A stretch of 64,000 nt of DNA. It comes from Prostheceraeus crozeri (taxonomy: Eukaryota; Platyhelminthes; Polycladida; Euryleptidae). Made by a program: the position numbers and the translations under genes. The DNA is taken from contig CAJQUW010000558.1 in the NCBI GenBank assembly GCA_907163375.1, forward strand, positions 466,238 through 530,237. The letters run 5' to 3'. The notes under the pieces are model-generated. The model saw nothing but the letters and a program-made list of their open reading frames with translations, made no database searches and had not been told where the DNA came from. Of the stretch, positions 11,060-21,437 are shown piece after piece (position 1 is the stretch's first letter; every line of letters begins with the position of its first letter).

Positions 11060-13580
11060 TATTATTTGTACCTAGTTGTGATGAAAATTTTCCGTGGAAA
11101 ATTATGGAAAAAATTGGAAAATTATGGAAAATTTTGAAAAATTTTGATTTTTTGATAGGTCTATATCTGAGCGCTTCCACTGCCGAGGCAGCTGCGTACC
11201 AATAAATTGGGGCTAAAACTCTTTATTTCGATTGAAGCGATCGTAGCGATACAATTTCCGTCCGCGGATTTTTGAACATTCCTTTGTCACCAGTGGCTTT
11301 ATACTCAATTGTTGACATTTTTAATTATCACACAGACACCGTTGGAATAACGTGAATCTTGCTTTACAATATGGGTATAATTTCATGCAATGTGAAGGAT
11401 CTGAAGCAAAAATAATGTACTTTATTTTGGAGTTTGCTAATTGTTAGCTTGTTAAGTTAATCTTTATTGTGCAGCGTTGCCATAGTGATGCAAATTATGT
11501 GTTGATGAACATGTGATGAAGTATAAGCACACAGTTCACGCAGCATTCATGAGCGACCATATTGGAAGATATAAAGATTGTAAACTCGTGAGACATTTGG
11601 AAACTAAAGATATCTGTGATGAGTAAAAGAATCTATGATGAGTATCTATGATAGCTTCAAACTTCTGGAGCACTGTCCGATATCTTCGTTGAGGATACAC
11701 ATCCTCCATTTCTAGTTCGGATGCTTCAGATATGTTCGAAATCGATTTCAGATCTGCCCAAATGAATTTCAGATATGATCCAGATGAATTGGAGATCTCC
11801 AGTTGAATTAAAGATCTTTTCAAAGTTGAGCTTGTGACAGATATCTGAAATTCAGCTAGCGAGATCTGAAATCCATTTTATGTCTGAAATTCATTTGGAA
11901 AGATCTGAAATAGACATGGAAAAGGTGCATTTGGTAAGAAAGAGGTACACAGGGATGATAGAGAAGTTTTCGGACTTTGATTACATAGTCTTTTCAAACG
12001 ACCATAATAAGTCTCCAAAACAAAAAAAGAAACGTGAATCACCGAAAAATAAATTTCAAAATTTTCCGATGGAAAATTTTCCTGAAAATTTTGAAAAAAT
12101 TGGAAAATTTTCTCGAAAATTTTCCATTTGCATCACTACACCTAGTGATTTTTCAAAATTTTCTGAAAAATTTTCCATTGGAATTTATTTTTTGGTGATT
12201 GACGATTTTGCTGTTGTTTTGGAGACTTATTATAGTCGTTTGAAAAGACTATGTAATATTCAAAGTCCGAAAACTTCTCTGTCATCCCTGTATGTTAACT
12301 TTTGGTACCAACTGCACCTTTTCCATGTCGATTTCAGATCTTTCCAAATGAATTTCAGAGTAGATGGATTTCAGATTTCTCTAGCTGAATTTCAGATATC
12401 TGTCACAAGCTCAACTTTGAAAAGATCTTAAATTCATCTGGATCATATCTGAAATTCATTTGGGCAGATCTGAAGTCGATTTGGAACTATCTGAAGCATC
12501 TGAACTATAAATGGAGGATGTGTATCCTCAATGAAGATATCAGACATTGCGCCAGAAGTTTGAAGCTATTATAGATATTCTTTTACTCATCACAGATATC
12601 TTTAGTTTCCAAATATCTCACGAGTTTGCAGTCTTTACATCTTCCAATATGGTCGCTCATGAATGCTGCGTGGACTGTGTGCCTATACTTAGTGATGAAA
12701 ATTTTCCGGAAAATTTTAAATCAAAATTTTCCATGGAAAACTATGGAAAAAATTGGAAAATTTTGGAAAATTTTGATTTTTGTGATACGCCCTATAATCT
12801 GAGCGCTTCCGAAGCCGGCAAGTACACCAGTAGAATGGGTCTAAAACTCTTGATTTCATCATTATTTCGATTAAAGACATTCGCGAATATCGCGATAATT
12901 TCGAAGAATTTTGAAAAAACATTCCTTTGCCACCAGTGGCTTGTGCTAATTTGTTAGCATTTTTGATTATCACACAGACACCGTTTGGGATAATGTGAAT
13001 CTTGCTTTACAATAAAGGTATAATTTCATGCAATGTGAAAGATCTGGAGCAAAAATAATTTTGAAGTTTGCTTGTTAGCTTGAAAGTTAAGCTTTATTGT
13101 GCAGCCTTGATCATAGTGATACAATTCTCCATATGTTTGAATATGTGAAGAATAAGCACACAGTCCACGCAATACATGGGCGACCATATTGGAAGACTGT
13201 AAACTCGTGAGATATTTGGAAACAAAAGATATCTGTGATGAGTAGAAGAATATCTATGACAGTTTCTAAGTTCTGGCATATTGTCCGATCTTCGTTGAGG
13301 ACAAACTGCATGCACATCTTCCATTTCTACCTCATGGTTCAGATCTAGTTCCAAATGAATTTCAGACATTTCCAGATGAATTGGAGATTCTCCAGTTGAA
13401 TTTAAGATCCTTTCAAAGTTGGGTTTCTGATAGATATCTGAAATTCAATTAGAGAAATCTGAAATCCATCTAATATCTGAAATAGACATGGAAAGGGTGC
13501 ATGGTTCCAAAAGGTAACATGCAAGAATGATAGAGAATTAAGTTTTCGGTCTTTGCATATTGCAGTCTTTTCAAACGACT
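11060..13580. repeat. Composite palindromic repeat, three related units
   Basis: The stretch is built from one unit of roughly 0.6-0.9 kb in three copies. About 11520-12110 and 12110-12690 are inverted copies that meet at a centre near 12110. About 12690-13580 repeats 11060-11980 in direct orientation. Shared landmarks are the phrase containing GCGACCATATTGGAAGA (11555, 13170, complement at 12640), ACACAGACACCGTT (11330, 12973) and GTGCAGC near 11471 and 13100. The centre and the outer joins are rich in GGAAAATTTTCC-type AT palindromes. The short open frames inside are by-products. Best read as a foldback or MITE-like family with nested or duplicated copies; a relative is seen at 39.9 kb. Confidence 0.75.
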
Positions 13581-13612
13581 ACAACAGCCCTAATCAACTC
13601 AACAAAAAGTCC

Positions 13613-13690
13613 CAGCGGTCGCCCGATACCACCTGGTTGTGGCGTCGCCTCGACTGTATGTGGGCGAGCCGTTCGGCCCGGCGACCGCTG
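13613..13690. repeat. GC-rich stem-loop with 11-bp stem
   Basis: CAGCGGTCGCC at 13613-13623 pairs perfectly with GGCGACCGCTG at 13680-13690 around a 56-base GC-rich loop. This GC-rich island differs sharply from its AT-rich surroundings. Function unknown. Confidence 0.6.
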
Positions 13691-14635
13691 TCCCCAGCAG
13701 TCACCTTCGAGTTTAGTCAACGGAGAGCCTTCATCATAATGTCTGAGTTTTTAGCCCATTTAACTAGCCCCTCCATGATGATCCAGAAAGGCAAATATTC
13801 CGGCTTCCCCGGCCCCCCCAAAACTGATAAATTGCCAAAAATACATTTCGGGCCAATCCAGCTTCAGAGTGAGTTTCTAATTAATATTCAAATGTAGAAT
13901 GCTTGTGGAAGGAAAAAGATGCTTCTGATGCCAGAAATTCGAACGGCATTTAATCAAACTATAATCGATGCATTTCCCCGAGATAAATAGAGTCGTGGGT
14001 TCCCTCGGTCCAAAAAGTCCTATGGGCCACATGAAAAAATTGGGGACCCAACAAATTTTTATCGGAAAAGAAAAAAAGGCTTAATTTGTGAAGATAAAAC
14101 ATGCATTGAGATCATATCAATTTGTTGACCGCGCTCTCATTCGAAAAATGACGATTGAAATGTGTATGTCTTGAAGTCGAAGGTTTGCCCCCCCCACCAA
14201 TTTTCACGTTTATTTTTTAGTGACAGGGAATGTGTATCTGCCCAATGTTAGTGGACTGGCCCATACAACTGCCCCCACTGATCGTTATAATGCGGCTGTC
14301 TGGCAACATCGAGGCAAGTTTTTCCCCCCTTGGAATAAATAGCTCTCATTTCTCTCCCAGTGATTTTCGCTACATGATGGATGATGCCAATCAAGTCGTG
14401 AACTGTTGCGTCAACATCTTTGGTTGCAATGGCTTCATAAATATTTGCATGACGCATCGATGACAATGAAAACACAAAATTGCTCAAAATTCTTGAACTG
14501 ACCTAGTGAACTATATATCATTCTGACCCAACGGATATCTGACTATCCCTGATATTTCACCGTTCTTGTTCAATTTTTTGGTCAATCAAGGTTTGCAAGT
14601 TCTGTAATATTGTTCATATCATTATCATATTGTTG

Positions 14636-14636
<1 letters not shown>
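13691..14636. other. Unannotated intergenic stretch with short C-runs
   Basis: No gene is recognised. Several runs of 6-8 C occur (around 13830, 14190 and 14320), leading up to the long C-run at 14637. Confidence 0.5.

Positions 14637-14672
<36 letters not shown>
14637..14672. repeat. 36-base poly-C tract
   Basis: An uninterrupted run of C follows TGTTGA. Its complement is a G-run able to form quadruplexes, and the length in an assembly is likely to be unreliable. Confidence 0.95.
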
Positions 14673-15443
14673 TATGAATTGGACCCACAAGAATCCTTCA
14701 ATGATGTGTTGCATAATATCTCCGGGTCGCTTCAACTGTGATACAGTGGAGGGAGAGAATGGAGGGGAGAACCGAGAGAGATATACCTATTCAATAGAAA
14801 AAGAGCGCCTTTGTCCAGTCCAGCCCGATAGCAGCATAACCCTTTCTCGTGCGCTTTCTTCCCGATAGCGTGCAGCGCATATCGGAAGATCACATTTCAA
14901 CTCGTAGGGGTGAAAATAGAGGTCATCGCGTTCATTTCACAAAAAGAATATAGGCAGCAGAATAATTGGAAGTTTCATTCGTGTCTCTACACTGTTAGGC
15001 AAAATGGTCCGTATTACAGGTAGGAAAGGGTCCGTATTACGATGGTCCGAAATTATTTTGAGAAAAATTCTGTCACGTGTGTTATTTATTACTGATTAAT
15101 GCTTGCATACCTGAAAAATTGCCCTATACAATAAAGTTTTTTTATTAAAGACAAAAGCAACCGTTTGATTTTTTTATCCCAACTATTGCATGACAATCTG
15201 TTAGAGGGTCGTCCGTATTTCCCACAATATATGTGAAGGTCGAACCCGAAATATGGTCTGCAATATTTCATAGGGTCCGTGAGGCCCAAACTAAGGTTGA
15301 CCACAAAATTGCGGAAAGAAAAAATTGGCAATATATATCACGATAAGAACAGAAATAGTGCAATTTTTTAACTTTTGAATGCTATAAAACTATTACGATT
15401 TATATATAAACTGAAAAATTGCAGTATCTGAAAGTTATATATA
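14673..15443. other. Unannotated intergenic stretch
   Basis: No gene recognised. GGTCCGTATTAC-like phrases recur near 15006-15030 and GGTCCG(T/A) again near 15270, without a clear period. Confidence 0.5.
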
Positions 15444-17121
15444 CAGTGGACTTCGCTTAATACGATATTGAATGAACCACTAAAAAATATCGTAATAAGC
15501 GATACATCGTATTAACCGATATTTGTTATAAGGAGCTGTTAATATAGTCTATGTACGTATATGACATGTTAACTAGTATGTATTTGAGTTTAGAGAGTTG
15601 AAAAATATCTTCTAGAACACGGTAAGCATGTATTTGAGTTAGAGAGCTGAAAAAAACATCTCGCAGAACGCGGTATGTATTTGAGTTGAAAAAAATTCCA
15701 TAGGACATGTTCAGGATATACAGTGATTTCAAATTTAGTGTCAGAGAAAGTAGTCCGTGATGGGTTTTTGAACAGCAGGTACTCGTGCTTTGATAATCAT
15801 ATCTTCAATTTCATACGTTGATTCCAGCGGCAAATTTTTCTTTTCCATGTACTTACGCACTTGACCGAGTGCCTTTAATGCATCCTTGGCGCTGATTTCG
15901 ACATCGTTCGCCACCAACGTCGGTGGTTCGTCCTCTACGTCAGATCCATCTTGGTGTTGATTACTGATACTTTCACATATTTCAATGTCTGTAAGTGTTG
16001 CTGAACATTGTTCATCACTATCACAAATACAGAATTCGTCGAATGTCGATCGGTCGATGATGTCACTCACCTCAATGGGTTCATCATCCTCGTCGTCAAA
16101 TTCTGTATCGTCATGCTGACGTATAAAGCCACATTTTCTAAAAATATTAGAAATAGACTCCGGCTTAACTAAGAACCATGCGCGTTTTACGAGGTATAGA
16201 GCCCATAGAGCCTGCAACACGTCGACTGTCTGTGCGAAGTCGTTGATACTTTTGTCAGGATTATCATCTATAAATGTCAGCATTCGGCGAAGGATGTTTT
16301 GTCTGTAGTATGACTTGAGTGTCTTAATTATACCTTGGTCGGCTGGTTGGATCAGTGACGTTGTATTTGGAGGTAAGTATTGAATGGAGACATTACGCAA
16401 CTCTGGGCAACCGTAATGACAAGTAGCGTTGTCGACGAATAACAGCACTTTCCGATTTTCTTTGGCCATACGATCATCAAAATTCTTCACAATTTCGTGA
16501 AAGATTCGTTGCGTCATCCAAGCCTTTGAATTGTGAAAATATGGCAATGGTGGAGACTTACGTTTGAAACATCGTGGATTTTTGAAGCGACCGTTGGTGA
16601 ATAAGTTCTTATCCGAGCCGTCAGGGTTGGTGAGGACTAGCAATGCTATTCGCGCTTTCATTTCCTTAAAACCTTTTACTCTGTCAAGGCGTCGAACACA
16701 GTGTGCCAGAGGGTAAAGCCTTATAGAATAACTCTGTCTCATCGGCATTATAAACGTCTTTGGCGAGAAATCATTAAGAATTCCCGGGAGTGTTGTTGCA
16801 ATATATTGTTCGGCAGCTGGAGAATCAGCGCTGGCCACCTCACCTGAGATCACTCTATGATGAATATTGTGCCGCTTACTCACTTACTCACATATGTATC
16901 GTAATATGCAGTGTAAATATAATGGAAAATTAGCGGACGGGGATTTTTGTGATATCGCAATAAGCGATATATCGTAATAAGCGATATATCGTAATAAGCG
17001 ATATCGCATTAAGCGATGTTGAAGTAGTGTATTCTCATACGATTCAAAAAGGGACCGCGGAAAATTATTGTAATACGCGATTTATCGTATTAAGCGATAT
17101 CGTATTAAACGAAGTCCACTG
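15444..17121 (-). mobile_element. pogo/Tigger-like DNA transposon
   Basis: The element begins CAGTGGACTTCGCTTAATAC (15444) and ends with the complement GAAGTCCACTG (to 17121), flanked by a TA duplication at 15442-15443 and 17122-17123. Inside both ends there are many copies of ATCGTAATAAGCGAT and related phrases, a dense set of subterminal repeats. The transposase lies on the minus strand at 15741-16883. The N-terminal DNA-binding half is missing, so the element is an internally deleted and mutated copy of the Tc1/mariner superfamily, pogo clade. Confidence 0.9.
15741..16883 (-). pseudogene. pogo/Tigger transposase, truncated and frameshifted
   Basis: A 380-aa frame covers most of a DDE_1-type transposase. 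The second and third catalytic aspartates are clear in LLFVDNATCH and LIQPADQGIIKTL, 30 residues apart, as in the pogo/Tigger group. The first catalytic aspartate should lie in a NADETELFY-type motif; that motif can be read at about 16700-16750 in another frame, so the first 70 residues of this frame have been shifted at least once and rejoin upstream of LDRVKGFKEMK. The CENP-B/HTH DNA-binding domains that normally precede it are absent. The acidic C-terminal tail is typical of the family. Catalytically dead as it stands. Confidence 0.85.
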
Positions 17122-17122
17122 T

Positions 17123-17254
17123 ACATCCTATCCGAGAAATAGTATTAGGTCTCTATGTAGATGTCTCAATAACGTTTCATGATTGTATTAGAATAAATCT
17201 GGTCAGTTGGGTAGTTCTCCCTTTAATTCTTTCTTTATATTCTCTCTCTCTCTC
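17123..17254. repeat. Left arm of host inverted repeat, split by Polinton A
   Basis: This stretch reads, in reverse complement, as 35262-35383 with about one mismatch. Together with 34745-34926 it makes up one arm of a host inverted repeat into which Polinton A inserted, at a (TC)n run. The left boundary coincides with the TA duplication of the pogo/Tigger element. Confidence 0.85.
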
Positions 17255-17792
17255 AGTAGTTTATAGTGTGACATCCGGCGCGACGCTTCGCTTCGCTTTG
17301 CTTCGCTTCGCTTGCGCCGGATGTCACACTTTTGCGGGGGTTTTCAAAATTTTCAAAAAAATCAAAATTTCAAAAATTTAGGTAGATTTCAAATTTCACG
17401 TGGCCGAAGGGCGAAAATTTAAGTTGTCTCAAAATATCACGTGGTCTAAGAATTTTGAAAATTTAGGCAGACGAAAATTTAAGTTGTCTCAAAATATCAC
17501 GTAGTCTCAATATACCAGAAGATTGTATTCAAAATATTTATTCAAAATATTTATTCAAAATATTCATTTAAAAATGGAAGAAACAAAAGTGGATGAAACA
17601 AAAGTGGAAGGAACCTCAAGAATATATCCTTCGTTATCATATGAACGTAGTTCTACTTTAATGGACATTGAAAAAATGAACATTGAAAAAATGAACAAAG
17701 AAAAACACAAAGATAGAGTTAGGTATATGAAAGATAAGGAATCTCAATTATTATTAAGATTAGAGCATTATAAAAAATTAAGAAAGAGATGG
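17255..17792 (+). repeat. Polinton A left terminal inverted repeat
   Basis: It matches the complement of 34201-34738 over 538 bp with about two differences by eye. It contains the terminal hairpin and the first 70 or so codons of the membrane-segment gene, which is why a partial second copy of that gene exists at the other end. Confidence 0.95.
17266..17329. repeat. Perfect terminal hairpin (16-bp stem)
   Basis: GTGTGACATCCGGCGC (17266-17281) and its exact complement (17314-17329) enclose a 32-base loop made of CTTCG and CTTTG repeats. The same hairpin is at all four Polinton ends in the window, 11 bases from the tip. It may take part in protein-primed replication or integrase recognition; that is inference. 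Confidence 0.95.
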
Positions 17793-18299
17793 ACTAAAGT
17801 TAAGAATGTAACACAAGGAATTGGCATATTCTTAACAATAAGTTTAGGTGCTTTGACAATTGTTATATCTTCAGGTGTTTTAGTAATTCCAGTAGTTGCT
17901 ACAGCTTTAACAGGTACGGGTGTTTTTGCAACTTCACTTGTTACAATGTTAGATAAATCTTTAATAACTAAGAAACGAAAATCATTAAAAACTAAGCATT
18001 TACATATTAAAGAAGTCTATGATAAACTACATTACTACTTTCAAAGAGTATGTGATGATAATGTTATTACGTTAGATGAGATTGAAAAATTTGATCAAAT
18101 AGCTAATGAAGTAAATCAAATATCATTTCAATCACAGACAGAAAAAGTTGATGATAAAAATAAAAAGGATGGCAAAATTTCTAGTGATGCTAAAATTTCT
18201 AATGAAGAAAATGACAAATTTTTTTTAGAAGAGCTAAAAACTTTAAGCGAAAATTTAAGCAAAACTTTATTAAACAAAACTTTATTAAACAAAACTTAA
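17574..18299 (+). CDS. Polinton A membrane-segment protein, unknown
   Basis: I do not recognise this family. The likely start is the ATG at 17574, directly after an A-tract, as for the other genes here; the upstream frame is a repeat of ATTCAAAATATTT. The protein (241 aa) has a charged N-terminus rich in Lys and Glu, then a long hydrophobic segment (about residues 75-125, with IFLTISLGALTIVIS and LVIPVVATALT) likely to span a membrane once or twice, then a charged C-terminus ending in LLNKT repeats. The first part lies within the terminal repeat. Its position as the outermost gene and its hydrophobic core suggest a membrane or entry role, which is inference only. Confidence 0.7.
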   Translation: MEETKVDETKVEGTSRIYPSLSYERSSTLMDIEKMNIEKMNKEKHKDRVRYMKDKESQLLLRLEHYKKLRKRWTKVKNVTQGIGIFLTISLGALTIVISSGVLVIPVVATALTGTGVFATSLVTMLDKSLITKKRKSLKTKHLHIKEVYDKLHYYFQRVCDDNVITLDEIEKFDQIANEVNQISFQSQTEKVDDKNKKDGKISSDAKISNEENDKFFLEELKTLSENLSKTLLNKTLLNKT

Positions 18300-18435
18300 A
18301 ACGAGAAAACTTTAACCGAGAAAACTTTAAACGAAAAGATGTCAAACAACAAAGCAATAAAAAAATAATTTGTTCAGTAAAATGTTTTTGCTGTATTCCA
18401 ATGTTACCACAAAATTCAAATATTATATTTTAAAA

Positions 18436-19257
18436 ATGGATAAAATTAGAGCTGATAATTTTAAAAGAATAAAACAATTAGAAGAGTTAATAAAACAAAG
18501 AAATATTATGAAAGAAAATCATCTTCAACATAGAATGATAAAAGCTGGTATTCAATCTGATATGTTTGAAAAAATGCAGCAAACCGAGCAAGTAAAAACT
18601 GATTTTGAGAAAACTATGAAACCATTTAAAACTCTTGAAAAAGAAAGTACAAATAATGATAAACAAATTGATATAACAGATCCAGAGCACAAAACTGTAT
18701 TAGATGACTATGGATTACTAGAATCAAACATTAATAAGAAATTACCAAAATCTATGCAATTTGAACATTCTATCTCATTTATAGATGGAAAAACAATACC
18801 TAGATTTTATCTCGGACAAAAAGAAATATTTCCACAACCTTTTCGAGGTATAATTTTTTCACCAGATAAATCTCCTTTTAATTTAGATAGAAATTTTGTT
18901 AATCTTTTAAGAGGAGCAGATTTAAATAATTATGCTGTAGAAGATCTCATAAAATATAAAGCTATGTTAGACAGAGTTGGTGCAGTAAAATCTCTTAGAC
19001 GTTATAAACAATTAGAAAATTTATTATCAACGGGAGTTAAAGTAGGGAAAGGTTTATCTGAAAAACAGAAAACTGAAACAACCATATTTTTACCAGATGA
19101 TCCACAAGAATTACTAAATAGATTAAATATTTTAATATCTGCAATAAAAGAAGGACATAATTCTAGTTTCAATGAAATTCATGCTATATTGAAAAGACTG
19201 TTAGAAAAGAAGATTCTAAATGAAGAGGATTATAAAAGTATAACCGGTCATCTCTGA
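18436..19257 (+). CDS. Polinton A 273-aa protein, unknown
   Basis: No family recognised. The ATG at 18436 follows TTTTAAAA and matches the start in copy B. The N-terminal third is helical and highly charged. A middle block (PRFYLGQKEIFPQPFRG, LDRNFVNLLRGADLN) looks globular. The C-terminal third is again helical. It lies between the membrane protein and the penton-like gene and is kept almost unchanged in copy B, so it belongs to the core of this family. A structural or scaffold role is possible but not shown. Confidence 0.65.
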   Translation: MDKIRADNFKRIKQLEELIKQRNIMKENHLQHRMIKAGIQSDMFEKMQQTEQVKTDFEKTMKPFKTLEKESTNNDKQIDITDPEHKTVLDDYGLLESNINKKLPKSMQFEHSISFIDGKTIPRFYLGQKEIFPQPFRGIIFSPDKSPFNLDRNFVNLLRGADLNNYAVEDLIKYKAMLDRVGAVKSLRRYKQLENLLSTGVKVGKGLSEKQKTETTIFLPDDPQELLNRLNILISAIKEGHNSSFNEIHAILKRLLEKKILNEEDYKSITGHL

Positions 19258-19361
19258 TGTCTTTAAGGGCTTCGCCCGTAGCTGAAATATGTTGTTGTTT
19301 TTAATTTTTTATAAAAAAAATATTTCATAAAAAAATATTTATTTAAAATTTTAACTAAAAA

Positions 19362-20150
19362 ATGTGTTCAGCAGATTTAGACAAAATTAATAATCATTTA
19401 GAAAATTTGACAGAGATTTTGGGTTCATCAAAATTTAGTACGACGTTAAAAATTATAACAACTACTTCATCACACACTTGTAATTTAGAACCCATTCTAC
19501 ATTTGGAACAAAATAAAAATTATCAAATTGCATTGACTAGTTTCTCCACATTTAACACTATTCAAAACGTTATCAAAGATGTGAATGATCAATTTAGATA
19601 TTCTACTGATAAAGGCAAAACATGGAAAATATTAACTTTTCTTCCTGGTTCTTACGAAGTTGAAACAATATCAAATGAAATTAAGAGACATTTAGGTATA
19701 CCATTTAAAGATAAGAAACAATTACATTTTGCAGTTGAACCGGCAGTTAATAAATTTTCTCTTACTTTAGACGAAAATCATCAAGTTGATTTTAATCATG
19801 ATAGATCATTGTCAAAGCTATTAGGATTTAATAAACAAACCTATAGTCAAGGTTATCATTTAGGTGAGAAGATTCCAAAAATAACTGAAATAAATTCAAT
19901 TGTTGTACATTGTGACATTATTGAAGGAGGATATATAAATGGTAAATTGTCAAATTTAATATTCAGTTTTCCAGCTTTTACTGTACCCATTGGTTATAGA
20001 TTAAATGTATTTCCACAAACATTAATATATTTTCCTATTACAAGAAAAACTATTAACAACATTAACATTAGAATCACTGATGAAAAAGGACAAGAAATAA
20101 ATTTTGGAGGTGAAGAGATTATGATAGATCTTTTGGTTCGGGAGGTATAA
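19362..20150 (+). CDS. Polinton A minor capsid protein (penton-like)
   Basis: The 262-aa protein has the conserved phrases of the Polinton minor capsid protein: NYQIALTSFSTFNTI, GKTWKILTFLPGSYEV, SLSKLLGFNK, a VHCDIIEGGYINGK block and PIGYRLNVFPQTLIYFPIT. This family forms a single jelly-roll that takes the five-fold vertices of the particle, next to the double jelly-roll major capsid protein. Start at the ATG after TAACTAAAAA. It sits just before the packaging ATPase. The assignment is from recalled family pattern; a profile search would settle it. Confidence 0.78.
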   Translation: MCSADLDKINNHLENLTEILGSSKFSTTLKIITTTSSHTCNLEPILHLEQNKNYQIALTSFSTFNTIQNVIKDVNDQFRYSTDKGKTWKILTFLPGSYEVETISNEIKRHLGIPFKDKKQLHFAVEPAVNKFSLTLDENHQVDFNHDRSLSKLLGFNKQTYSQGYHLGEKIPKITEINSIVVHCDIIEGGYINGKLSNLIFSFPAFTVPIGYRLNVFPQTLIYFPITRKTINNINIRITDEKGQEINFGGEEIMIDLLVREV

Positions 20151-20238
20151 ACTCCCACGCGAAGCTAGAGAAGTTTAATTTTCTTCTTCTTTAGAAACAA
20201 AAAATAAAAAAAATAAAGATAATTTTTTTTATTAAAAA

Positions 20239-21006
20239 ATGAGTGAACTACCTCCATTAAATAAAAAAAACTTAAATTTAATCATCATCCAAATTTATCT
20301 AATAAAGTTTTGTCAGTTATTTGTGGAAGATCAGGATGTGGAAAAACATATCTATTATTTAAAATTTTAACGACTCCAAATTTTTTGGATTATAACAATC
20401 TTATAATTTATACAACAACAGCAGAACAACCCGTCTATCAATTTTTAAAATATGGATTTGAAAATAATCTTAAAAAAACTGCAATTGCTTCATTATTCAA
20501 AGAATATGAAAAATCTGAAGATGAAGAAGAAATAAGTTCGTGGTGTGAAGAAGCAACAAAAAAATAATCAGTTAGTAGAATCTAATAAAAATAAGCATAT
20601 AAAAATACAATTAATAGATGATAGTGGTAATATGCAAGATCCTAGTAAACTAGATAAAACAATGAAACATTGTGTAATTTTTGATGATTGTGTTAATGAT
20701 AGAAATCAGTCAGTTCAGAGAAATTATTTCACAAGAGGTAGACATAATAACTGTAGTGTATTTTATTTAACACAAAGTATGTATTCATTAGACGGAAGTG
20801 TTATTAGAAAGAATGCAAATATATTTATACTATTTGAAATAAATGCAAGAAACTTAAGTGATTTGTTAAGAGATTTATGTGTAAGAAATAAAGATGAATT
20901 TAAACAATCGTGTAACAATGCTTGGTCAAAAGATTATGGATTTATCACAATTAATATTGATAAAAAAATTCATGAAAGAGTTATAGAAAATATTTTCGAG
21001 GAGTGA
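20239..21006 (+). pseudogene. Polinton A packaging ATPase region (broken)
   Basis: The region encodes an FtsK/HerA-type ATPase that pumps DNA into the capsid. The Walker A loop GRSGCGKT is near 20326 and the Walker B block CVIFDDC near 20675; a FTRGRHNNCSVFYLTQS block with the sensor-like Gln follows. Family length is about 230-260 aa. In this copy the reading frame is not continuous, so I list it as broken; the copy B counterpart is at 59641-60407. Neighbours are the penton-like gene upstream and a small unknown gene downstream. Confidence 0.85.
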
Positions 21007-21082
21007 TCGAACGGAGTGACCGAACGGAGTGGCCGAATAATTTTTTCTTATAAATTTTTTGTTAATAAAAATAAAAAAAAAT

Positions 21083-21388
21083 ATGTTGAATGATTATAAG
21101 ATAGAGCATGTACCAGTTTTAAAAGATTATCGTCATCCTACAAATCCTGTAAATTCGAAGAAAGAAGCTAGATTTTATTATCATCATAAATACGTAGCGC
21201 TCGTTACAGATTATAAAACAAAACATGGTATTAAACCGTGTGTTAAAACAAAAGACTTTCCACTTTGTTTAAGAAGTTTCCGAGTATTTTTGGCGTATAA
21301 TAATTTATGGTGGTTGGTTAAGAAAGAACATTTAACAGCACATGAATTAGAAACATTACATCAATTACATATTCCTGTGTATATGTAA
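21083..21388 (+). CDS. Polinton A small 101-aa protein, unknown
   Basis: Family not recognised. The ATG at 21083 is preferred over an upstream non-ATG extension because it follows the A-tract found before the other genes. The protein is basic and aromatic-rich (FYYHHKYVALV, LWWLVKKEHL) and has one Cys pair. It lies between the packaging ATPase and the polymerase and is nearly identical in copy B, so it is a real gene. No function proposed. Confidence 0.6.
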   Translation: MLNDYKIEHVPVLKDYRHPTNPVNSKKEARFYYHHKYVALVTDYKTKHGIKPCVKTKDFPLCLRSFRVFLAYNNLWWLVKKEHLTAHELETLHQLHIPVYM

Positions 21389-21437
21389 AAACGGAACCGA
21401 GGTTCTATGTAAAAATTCATTTTTTCTTTTAAAAAAT

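Noticed and set aside
11536-13369. Frames of 68-183 aa in the palindromic repeat
   Set aside because: Mirror-image frames on both strands of an inverted repeat without family motifs.
14230-14487. Overlapping 77- and 79-aa frames on opposite strands
   Set aside because: No domain, and both strands open at the same place, which suggests chance.
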